Positions 6,826-11,209 of a stretch of DNA of 11,209 bases are shown piece by piece. The DNA is from JBDTYT01 sp040005555 (GTDB taxonomy: Bacteria > Actinomycetota > UBA4738 > HRBIN12). The stretch spans positions 1-11,209 of the forward strand of contig JBDTYT010000058.1 in the NCBI GenBank assembly GCA_040005555.1. The letters run 5' to 3'. Within the stretch, counting starts at the first letter, position 1; each line of letters opens with the position of its first letter. The position numbers and the translations under genes were made by a program. The notes under the pieces are model-generated. The model made no database searches, had not been told where the DNA came from, and saw nothing but the letters and a program-made list of their open reading frames with translations.

Positions 6826-7667
6826 TCCGCCAACTCGCCGCCTCCCTCGCTCGATGCGACGAAGCGCGAGCGGCGGGCCAGCGCGTGGGGGTGGTGCCGA
6901 CCATGGGGGCGTTCCACGGGGGTCACACCTCGCTGATGCGTCGCGCGCGCGAGGAGACGGACCTGGTCGTCGTCACCCTGTTCGTGAACCCGCTCCAGTT
7001 CGGCGCCGTCGATGATCTGGCCGCGTATCCGCGAGATGAGGATCAGGACAGGCGCATCGCTGAGGCGATCGGGGTCGACGTCTTCTTCGCTCCCACGGCC
7101 GAGGAGATGTATCCGGCGGGACCCCCCGAGATCCGCGTCGACCCCGGCCCGCTCGGTGAGCGGCTCGAGGGGGCGAGCCGACCCGGCCACTTCGGCGGGG
7201 TCGCGACGGTGGTGGCGAAGCTCTTGCACGCCGTGGGGCCGGCGCGCGCCTACTTCGGCGAGAAGGATGCGCAGCAGGTCGCCGTGATCCGGCGCATGGT
7301 GCGAGACCTCTCGTTCCCGGTCGAGATCGCGGTATGCCCGACGGTCCGGGAGCCCGACGGCGTCGCGATGTCCTCGCGCAACCGACGACTCACGCCCGAA
7401 CAGCGCGAGGCGGCCGGCTGCCTGTTCCTCGCGCTCTCGGAGGCCGCGGAGCTCGCGCGTGCCGGCGAGCGGGACGCGGCGAAGCTCGTCGCGGCGATGG
7501 CCCGCGAGGTGGGTGCCACGCCGCTCGCGCGACTCGATTACGCCACGCTCGTGGACGCCGAAACGTTCGACGACGTCCATGAGATCTCGCGTCCGGCGCG
7601 AGCGCTCGTTGCCGCGCGCTTCGGGGATGTCCGCCTGATCGACAACCTGCTGCTTCCCACGACGTGA
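6816..7667 (+). CDS. panC: Pantothenate synthetase (pantoate-beta-alanine ligase)
   Basis: Joins pantoate and beta-alanine with ATP, through a pantoyl-adenylate, to give pantothenate. The 283-residue protein has VVPTMGAFHGGHTSLM (26-41) with the adenylate-binding HxGH histidines (H34, H37), TLFVNPLQFG, the AYPRDEDQD segment, HFGGVATVVAKL, AYFGEKDAQQ, and GVAMSSRN, which corresponds to the KMSKS region. One small variation: the usual MGALHEGH reads MGAFHGGH, with Gly for Glu between the two His. The GTG at 6816 is preferred because GAGGTG lies 8 nt before it; a second GTG at 6822, overlapping the previous stop as GTGA, is possible and would remove two residues. Codons overlap the DUF2520 gene. 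panB and panD are not nearby, so pantoate precursor and beta-alanine must be made by genes elsewhere or taken up. Confidence 0.96.
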   Translation: MEVIRQLAASLARCDEARAAGQRVGVVPTMGAFHGGHTSLMRRAREETDLVVVTLFVNPLQFGAVDDLAAYPRDEDQDRRIAEAIGVDVFFAPTAEEMYPAGPPEIRVDPGPLGERLEGASRPGHFGGVATVVAKLLHAVGPARAYFGEKDAQQVAVIRRMVRDLSFPVEIAVCPTVREPDGVAMSSRNRRLTPEQREAAGCLFLALSEAAELARAGERDAAKLVAAMAREVGATPLARLDYATLVDAETFDDVHEISRPARALVAARFGDVRLIDNLLLPTT

Positions 7668-7726
7668 TCGACGTGTCGGGTGCCCGATCGACCTGCGAGG
7701 ATGATCGACCGGGGAGGTGAGCTCAC
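7668..7726 (+). promoter_or_regulatory. panC-coaX spacer with strong Shine-Dalgarno inside a 14-bp palindrome
   Basis: This 59-nt gap is the longest inside the panC-lysS run. GGGGAGGTGA at 7711-7720 is a strong ribosome site. Its last six bases begin the perfect palindrome AGGTGAGCTCACCT (7715-7728), which runs through the spacer into the CTG start codon at 7727. In RNA the palindrome can fold into a five-pair stem with a four-base loop that would hide both ribosome site and start; in DNA it could bind a dimeric regulator. No clear promoter or terminator is visible in the gap. Confidence 0.5.
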
Positions 7727-8512
7727 CTGCTGCTCGCGGTGAACGTCGGCAACACGAACACGGTCCTCGGCGTCTTCCGAGGAGACGAGCTTCAGTGGCA
7801 GTGGCGCATGTCCACTCAGGCCGAGCGCACCGCCGACGAGCTCGCCGTGTTGCTCGGCGGGCTCCTGGATCAGGCCGACCTCTCGTTCACGAGCCAGATC
7901 ACGGGCGTCGTGATCTCGTCGGTGGTGCCAACCTCCACGACCGCGCTGCGCGAGATGGTGAACCGGTACTTCAACTTCCCACCGGTCGTCGTCGAACCGG
8001 GGACGCGCACGGGTATCCAGATCGCGACCGACAATCCGCGCGAGATCGGGGCCGACCGCATCGTGAACGCGCTCGCAGCCTTCCATCGGTACGGCGGCCC
8101 GTGCATCGTCATCGACTTCGGCACAGCCACCACGTACGACGTCGTCTCGGACAAGGGTGAGTTCCTCGGCGGTGCGATCGCGCCGGGCGTGCAGACCTCG
8201 AACGCGTCCCTGTCTCGGGAAACGGCGCGCCTTCCGCAGGTCGAGCTGCACGCGCCGAGGGTGGCCATCGGCCGCAACACCGTCGAGGCCATCCAGTCGG
8301 CCCTGATCTTCGGCACTGCCGCCGAGGCGGACGGGATGATCGAGCGCATGCGCAAGGAGCTCGGGGGCCAGGTGACGAAGGTCGTGGCGACGGGAGGGCT
8401 CGCCTCGCTCGTCATCCCGCACTGTCAGCTGGTCGACGAGCACGACCCCTGGCTCACGCTCGAGGGCCTTCGCCTCGTGTTCGACAAGAACGCCGGCCCC
8501 GCCGATGCATGA
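7727..8512 (+). CDS. coaX: Type III pantothenate kinase, apparent CTG start and Asp-to-Asn change in the phosphate loop
   Basis: Phosphorylates pantothenate, the first step of coenzyme A synthesis. Family motifs are clear: VGNTNTVLG at the N-terminus, GVVISSVVP, PGTRTGIQI, REIGADRIVNALAAF (D110), CIVIDFGTATTYD (D130), GGAIAPGVQTS, LPQVEL, GRNTVEAIQS and a C-terminal DPWLTLEGLRLVF. The start is unusual. The frame opens after a TGA at 7718-7720, and the first ATG/GTG/TTG is GTG at 7739, 18 nt from the ribosome site, which would remove the first strand. CTG at 7727 lies 6 nt after GGAGGTGA and gives the usual N-terminus M-L-L-A-V-x-V-G-N-T (261 residues). With that start residue 6 is Asn (AAC, 7742-7744) where the family has a metal-binding Asp. 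The other acidic residues are intact. Its end overlaps lysS by 8 nt. Activity is therefore uncertain, though the family assignment is not. Confidence 0.92.
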   Translation: MLLAVNVGNTNTVLGVFRGDELQWQWRMSTQAERTADELAVLLGGLLDQADLSFTSQITGVVISSVVPTSTTALREMVNRYFNFPPVVVEPGTRTGIQIATDNPREIGADRIVNALAAFHRYGGPCIVIDFGTATTYDVVSDKGEFLGGAIAPGVQTSNASLSRETARLPQVELHAPRVAIGRNTVEAIQSALIFGTAAEADGMIERMRKELGGQVTKVVATGGLASLVIPHCQLVDEHDPWLTLEGLRLVFDKNAGPADA

Positions 8513-10001
8513 CGGCGACGCGGGCGCGCGCGAGCGCGAGGTCCTGAAGGCGAGGCGCGACAGCCTCGAGCGACTGCGGTCGAGCGGTATCGAGCCGTTC
8601 GCGCTCACCTTCGACGTGACCGCGACCGCCGCCGAGATCCGCGGCCGGCACGCTGACCTCGGACCCGAGGCGCGGACCGAAGACGAGGTTTCGGTGGCCG
8701 GCCGTGTCGTGCTCGCTCGCCGGTTCGGCAAGCTGACGTTCCTCACCCTCCGAGACCGCACCGGGGACATCCAGCTGTTCTGCGACGCCGCCTCGATGGA
8801 CGCCGCGTCGTTCGAACTGCTCGAGGAGGTGGACCTCGGCGACGTCGTCGGCACGAGCGGAACCGTCATGACGACGAAGAAGGGCGAGCTGTCCGTCCGC
8901 GTCCGGACCCTCATCCTCTTGACGAAGGCGCTGCGCCCCCTGCCCGAGAAATGGCACGGTCTCAAGGACCCGGACCTGCAACAGCGCAAGCGATACCTGC
9001 ACCTGGCGACCGACGAGACGGTTCGTGGGTACGTGCGCGCGCGAGCGACGGTCCTGCGCACGATCCGGCGCGAGCTCGATGCGCGCGAGTTCATCGAGGT
9101 GGAGACGCCCGTGCTGCAGCAGGTGGCCGGTGGAGCGCTCGCCAGACCCTTCACGACGCACCACCTAGCGCTCGACATGGACCTGAAGCTCCGGATCTCG
9201 CTCGAGCTCTACCTGAAGCGCCTCCTCGTTGGAGGCCTGGAGCGCGTCTACGAGATCGGGCGCAACTTCCGCAACGAGGGCATCGACCGTGAACACAACC
9301 CCGAGTTCACGATGCTCGAGCTCTACCAGGCGTACGGGGATTACCACGACATGATGGAGATCTCGCACGCGCTCGTGACCGCTGGCGCGCAGGAGGTCCG
9401 CGGCTCGTTGCGATTCCCGTTCCGTGAACGCGAGCTGGATCTGGGCGGCGAGTGGCGAACGGTGACGATCCTGGGCGCCGTGAGCGAAGCGGTGGGCGAG
9501 GACGTCACGCTCGCGCGCACCGATCTGCCCGAGCTCGCCGAGCGGCACGGTGTGAACACCGATCCGGCGTGGGGGCCGGGCAAGGTCGTCGTCGAGCTGT
9601 TCGAGAACCTCGTCGAGCAGACGCTGTGGGAGCCGACGTTCGTGTGCGATTTCCCGCGCGAGGTGTCACCGCTGGCCCGCCCGCACCGCGACGACCCCGA
9701 CCTCACCGAGCACTTCGACCTCGTCATCGGGGGCGTCGAGCTCGCCACCGCGTTCAGCGAGCTCACCGACCCCGACGAGCAGCGCGCGAAGTTCGAGTTG
9801 CAGCAGGCGCTGAACGCTGCCGGCGACGATGAGGCGCACCCGCTCGACGAAGACTTCCTCGAGGCGCTCGAGCACGGGATGCCCCCTGCCGGCGGGATCG
9901 GCATCGGGATCGACCGGCTCCTGATGGTGCTCACCGACGCCGATTCGTTGCGCGACCTGATCTTGTTCCCGCACCACCGGCCGGAGTCGGGCGCGTCCTA
10001 G
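8505..10001 (+). CDS. lysS: Lysyl-tRNA synthetase, class II
   Basis: Charges tRNA-Lys with lysine using ATP. The 498-residue protein has the bacterial LysRS layout. An N-terminal OB-fold anticodon-binding domain lies at about 60-130 (VSVAGRVVLARRFGKLTFLTLRD). A class II catalytic domain follows, with motif 1 around 180-200 (FIEVETPVL then GGALARPFTTHH), motif 2 at 236-262 (ERVYEIGRNFRNEG then HNPEFTMLE) and motif 3 near the end (GGIGIGIDRLLMVL). The LysRS-specific segments EVSPLAR, ATAFSELTDPDEQ and PLDEDFLEALEHGMPP are present. The final block reads FPHHRPES where FPxxRPE is usual. The ATG at 8505 overlaps the coaX end by 8 nt. A coaX-lysS pair ahead of clpC is common in actinobacteria. The TAG stop shares its CTAG with the stop of the convergent receiver gene, so no separate terminator fits between them. 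Confidence 0.96.
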   Translation: MHDGDAGAREREVLKARRDSLERLRSSGIEPFALTFDVTATAAEIRGRHADLGPEARTEDEVSVAGRVVLARRFGKLTFLTLRDRTGDIQLFCDAASMDAASFELLEEVDLGDVVGTSGTVMTTKKGELSVRVRTLILLTKALRPLPEKWHGLKDPDLQQRKRYLHLATDETVRGYVRARATVLRTIRRELDAREFIEVETPVLQQVAGGALARPFTTHHLALDMDLKLRISLELYLKRLLVGGLERVYEIGRNFRNEGIDREHNPEFTMLELYQAYGDYHDMMEISHALVTAGAQEVRGSLRFPFRERELDLGGEWRTVTILGAVSEAVGEDVTLARTDLPELAERHGVNTDPAWGPGKVVVELFENLVEQTLWEPTFVCDFPREVSPLARPHRDDPDLTEHFDLVIGGVELATAFSELTDPDEQRAKFELQQALNAAGDDEAHPLDEDFLEALEHGMPPAGGIGIGIDRLLMVLTDADSLRDLILFPHHRPESGAS

Positions 10002-10378
10002 GCGGGCGCCTTGGTCTCGGCGGCCTCATGCAACACGAACACGAGGTCCTCGAGCGCGGTGCCCTTCGCGAGGAAACCCGAGGCGCCGGCTTCGCGCGCT
10101 TCCTTCTCGACGCCGGGGTCGGCGTGGGCGGTGAGGATCACCACGGGCAGATCCGGCGTCTTCTTGTGGATCCGCCGCATCGCTTCGATGCCGTTCAGAT
10201 CCGGCATCGACAGATCCATGAGCACGAGGTCGGGCTCCACCTCGACCGCGCGCTCGACCGCAGCGATGCCGCCGCCTGCCTCGCCCGCTACCTCGATGTC
10301 ATGGACCATCCTGAGCGCAGACGTCAGCGCCCGGCGGAACGCCGGATGATCGTCGACCACCAAGACCCGCAACACCAT
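9998..10378 (-). CDS. Stand-alone response-regulator receiver protein
   Basis: 126 residues, just one receiver domain. It has the acidic pair D9-D10 in VVDDHPAFR, phosphoacceptor D55 in VLMDLSMPDLNG, T83 in ILTAHAD and K105 in FLAKG, so it should be phosphorylated on D55. The VDDHP start resembles NarL/FixJ-type regulators, but the protein ends after the receiver with no DNA-binding helix-turn-helix. It may act as a phosphate shuttle, as a partner of another protein, or by binding a target directly. The ATG at 10378 is chosen because GAGGAG precedes it closely and the first strand begins at residue 3; an upstream in-frame ATG at 10435 would add 19 residues unlike a receiver. No histidine kinase is in the window. 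It converges on lysS and is divergent from clpC, sharing the upstream regulatory region. Confidence 0.9.
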   Translation of the reverse strand: MVLRVLVVDDHPAFRRALTSALRMVHDIEVAGEAGGGIAAVERAVEVEPDLVLMDLSMPDLNGIEAMRRIHKKTPDLPVVILTAHADPGVEKEAREAGASGFLAKGTALEDLVFVLHEAAETKAPA

Positions 10379-10467
10379 CGTCTCCTCGCGTGGAAGCGCA
10401 CAGGGGGAAGGTCTTGCAGCACGAACGTCATCCATCCTTCCAGACCAGCGGGAGATCCCACAACGCC

Positions 10468-10498
10468 CCGTATGGGGGAACTTGCATGGTCCATACGG
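10468..10498. repeat. 8-bp perfect inverted repeat with 15-nt spacer, possible operator
   Basis: CCGTATGG at 10468-10475 is the exact reverse complement of CCATACGG at 10491-10498. Arm centres are about 23 bp apart, near two helical turns. ATGG-T-CCAT (10486-10494) adds a third partial half-site. It lies between divergent genes, fitting an operator, but 8-bp repeats with free spacing also arise by chance. Confidence 0.4.
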
Positions 10499-10519
10499 AC
10501 CAGGGCCGAGTGATCTCAG

Positions 10520-10539
10520 CCTAGGGGCTCATCCTAGGG
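10520..10539. repeat. Two copies of CCTAGGG, 13 bp apart
   Basis: CCTAGGG occurs at 10520-10526 and 10533-10539. The core CCTAGG is itself palindromic, so the pair is both a direct repeat and a potential hairpin with a 6-bp stem and a 7-nt loop. CTAG-containing words are often rare in bacterial genomes, which makes two so close together noticeable. No function can be assigned. Confidence 0.35.
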
Positions 10540-10541
10540 CG

Positions 10542-10573
10542 GTTCCCTCCCGAATAACCCTGTAGGAAGGAAC
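10542..10573. repeat. Imperfect 9-bp inverted repeat overlapping a candidate -35 element
   Basis: GTTCCCTCC at 10542-10550 pairs with GGAAGGAAC at 10565-10573 at eight of nine positions, around a 14-nt spacer. The right arm contains the GGAAC of the candidate stress promoter, so a protein bound here could block or assist it. Confidence 0.35.
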
Positions 10574-10593
10574 GGAGACGGTCGATATACGTT
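10569..10593 (+). promoter_or_regulatory. Candidate ECF sigma (SigR/SigH/SigE-like) promoter for clpC
   Basis: GGAAC at 10569-10573 and CGTT at 10590-10593, 16 nt apart, resemble promoters of actinobacterial ECF sigma factors of the SigR/SigH/SigE group (GGAA-N-GTT type). clpC is known to be under oxidative or heat-stress sigma control in some actinobacteria, which supports the reading. It would give a leader of about 165 nt before clpC. Confidence 0.4.
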
Positions 10594-10628
10594 GTCCAAT
10601 GAAAGAAGGGCGTATCAGGGGCCAGGGG

Positions 10629-10634
10629 TATACT
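10629..10634 (+). promoter_or_regulatory. -10 box TATACT before clpC
   Basis: TATACT is a near-ideal housekeeping -10 element. No -35 match lies 16-18 nt upstream (the sequence there is AAGGGC-like). Transcription would start at about 10641, exactly at a GTG that opens a 41-codon frame reaching clpC. Confidence 0.55.
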
Positions 10635-10640
10635 TGGCTC

Positions 10641-10766
10641 GTGGGGCGCTTCAGGGGCGCACGTGCACCAGCGCCGTCGGGGGCGCCCGCAGGTGTCTCG
10701 GGGGTAGGACGTGGGTCCGTTGATCCCCGGGACCGTTCGATAGGGGCTTCGGCCCAGGGGATGTGA
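10641..10766 (+). CDS. Possible 41-codon leaderless leader ORF upstream of clpC
   Basis: A GTG at 10641, 6 nt after the TATACT box, opens a frame of 41 codons ending in TGA at 10764-10766. One base then separates it from the clpC ATG at 10768. The peptide starts M-G-R-F-R-G-A-R and is rich in Gly, Ala, Arg and Pro, with no recognisable domain, so the act of translation rather than the product may matter. No Shine-Dalgarno precedes the GTG, as expected for leaderless initiation. Its last codons pass through a UUCG hairpin next to the clpC ribosome site. In GC-rich DNA an open frame of this length is common by chance, so the support comes from the -10 spacing and the stop/start junction. Confidence 0.35.
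   Translation: MGRFRGARAPAPSGAPAGVSGVGRGSVDPRDRSIGASAQGM
10744..10755 (+). promoter_or_regulatory. GGGC-UUCG-GCCC hairpin beside the clpC ribosome site
   Basis: A four-pair GC stem is closed by a C(UUCG)G tetraloop, an exceptionally stable RNA loop. It ends immediately before the clpC Shine-Dalgarno AGGGGA (10756-10761), which is 6 nt from the ATG. It could modulate ribosome access or be opened by ribosomes from the upstream frame. It has no T-run, so it is not a classical terminator. Confidence 0.45.
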
Positions 10767-10767
10767 C

Positions 10768-11209
10768 ATGTTCGAACGCTTTACCGACCGAGCCAGACGG
10801 GTCGTCGTCCTCGCCCAAGAAGAGGCGAGGATGCTCAACCACAATTACATCGGCACCGAGCACATCCTCCTCGGGTTGATCCACGAGGGCGAAGGCGTTG
10901 CGGCAAAGGCGCTCGAATCCCTGAACATCTCGCTCGAGGCCGTACGTCAACAGGTCGAGGAGATCATCGGCCAGGGCCAGGCGGCGCCGACGGGGCACAT
11001 CCCGTTCACGCCGCGCGCCAAGAAGGTCCTCGAGCTCTCCCTCCGTGAGGCGCTGCAGCTCGGTCACAACTACATCGGCACCGAGCACATCTTGCTCGGC
11101 CTGATCCGCGAGGGCGAAGGCGTCGCCGCGCAGGTACTGCAGAAGCTCGGCGCAGATCTGAACCGCGTGCGCCAGACCGTGATCCAATTGCTGTCCGGCT
11201 ACACCGGCG
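10768..11209 (+). CDS. clpC: ATP-dependent Clp protease ATP-binding subunit ClpC, N-terminal part
   Basis: 147 codons are visible; the gene runs off the window. The sequence begins MFERFTDRARRVVVLAQEEA and contains both helical repeats of the Clp N-domain, each with the block NYIGTEHILLGLI followed by EGEGVAA (about residues 26 and 101), the usual beginning of ClpC. ClpC is an Hsp100 AAA+ unfoldase that feeds substrates to ClpP; the N-domain binds adaptors and substrates. The two AAA modules lie outside the window, so they cannot be checked. The ATG at 10768 is supported by AGGGGA 6 nt before it and by the family N-terminus. The lysS-clpC neighbourhood, here split by the receiver gene, is typical of actinobacteria. 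Candidate stress and housekeeping promoters lie upstream. Confidence 0.95.
   Translation, partial: MFERFTDRARRVVVLAQEEARMLNHNYIGTEHILLGLIHEGEGVAAKALESLNISLEAVRQQVEEIIGQGQAAPTGHIPFTPRAKKVLELSLREALQLGHNYIGTEHILLGLIREGEGVAAQVLQKLGADLNRVRQTVIQLLSGYTG
10846..11091 (+). repeat. Intragenic direct repeat in clpC (the two Clp N-domain repeats)
   Basis: The 21 bases at 10846-10866 recur exactly at 11071-11091, 225 bp (75 codons) apart. They encode the Y-I-G-T-E-H-I core of each N-domain repeat. This reflects the ancient internal duplication of the domain plus strong protein and codon constraint. Confidence 0.75.

Larger units (their letters stand above)
10379..10640. promoter_or_regulatory. Intergenic regulatory region between the receiver gene and clpC
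   Basis: 262 bases without a convincing gene. The receiver gene's Shine-Dalgarno lies at the left end. Three inverted or repeated elements follow (10468-10498, 10520-10539, 10542-10573), then two candidate promoters directed at clpC (10569-10593 and 10629-10634). No promoter box for the receiver gene stands out on the minus strand. No tRNA-like fold or T-run terminator is seen. Confidence 0.6.

Noticed and set aside
7674..7690. Possible hairpin TCGG-GTGC-CCGA after panC as a terminator
   Set aside because: The stem is only four pairs, there is no T-run, and coaX continues the same gene run.
7665..7709. Three copies of GATCGAC between panC and coaX
   Set aside because: The same word recurs in coding sequence throughout the window (for example near 2320, 2577 and 7636), so it reflects the composition of this genome rather than a special site.
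7538..9178. Minus-strand open frame of 546 codons opposite coaX and lysS
   Set aside because: coaX and lysS are unmistakable on the plus strand; the reverse frame is Ser/Arg-rich shadow sequence.
10376..10435. Longer start for the receiver protein at ATG 10435
   Set aside because: GGAAGG abuts that ATG with no spacing, and the added 19 residues precede the normal first strand of a receiver; ATG 10378 has a better ribosome site.
10761..10766. Minimal start-stop ORF ATG-TGA just before clpC
   Set aside because: The ribosome site AGGGG directly abuts this ATG, too close to serve it; the same TGA is better read as the end of the possible 41-codon leader frame.
10651..11187. Minus-strand open frame opposite the clpC start
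   Set aside because: The plus strand encodes a textbook ClpC N-domain; the reverse frame has no family features.

Overview
The window is GC-rich (about two thirds by eye), with strongly GC-biased third codon positions and frequent GTG starts. Its gene order, a folate cluster, then panC-coaX-lysS, then clpC, is typical of Actinomycetota (high-GC Gram-positives). I cannot place it more precisely; a little-studied actinobacterial lineage is my inference. No tRNA, rRNA, CRISPR, insertion sequence or other mobile element is visible. The window looks like core chromosome.

Layout. (1) 1-1931, minus strand: a large signalling protein with two zinc ribbons, a class III nucleotide cyclase domain and an AAA-type ATPase, cut off by the window edge. 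(2) 1932-2014: a short divergent promoter region. (3) 2015-5946, plus strand: a tight run of folP, an alpha/beta hydrolase-fold protein, folB, folK and a zinc-ribbon/membrane/beta-propeller protein. Most junctions are 4-bp stop/start overlaps. (4) 5962-10001, plus strand: a Rossmann/DUF2520 oxidoreductase, panC, coaX and lysS, mostly overlapping, with a probable promoter of their own. (5) 9998-10378, minus strand: a stand-alone receiver protein whose stop codon shares CTAG with the lysS stop. (6) 10379-10767: a regulatory region with inverted repeats, two candidate promoters and a possible leader ORF. (7) 10768 to the edge: the N-terminal part of clpC.

Function. FolP, FolB and FolK make and join the pterin half of folate. 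PanC makes pantothenate, CoaX phosphorylates it towards coenzyme A, and the DUF2520 protein next to panC may act in the same pathway. LysS charges tRNA-Lys, and ClpC is the unfoldase of the Clp protease. folE, panB and panD are not in the window.

Most notable points. Several transcription units appear to start leaderless: a TANNNT-like -10 box lies 6-7 nt before an ATG or GTG. At clpC this would create a 41-codon leader ORF ending one base before the clpC ATG, and at the cyclase gene a 7-codon one. coaX seems to use a CTG start inside a 14-bp palindrome that also covers its Shine-Dalgarno sequence, and its conserved phosphate-loop Asp is Asn. The alpha/beta hydrolase in the folate cluster has Ala in place of its nucleophile.
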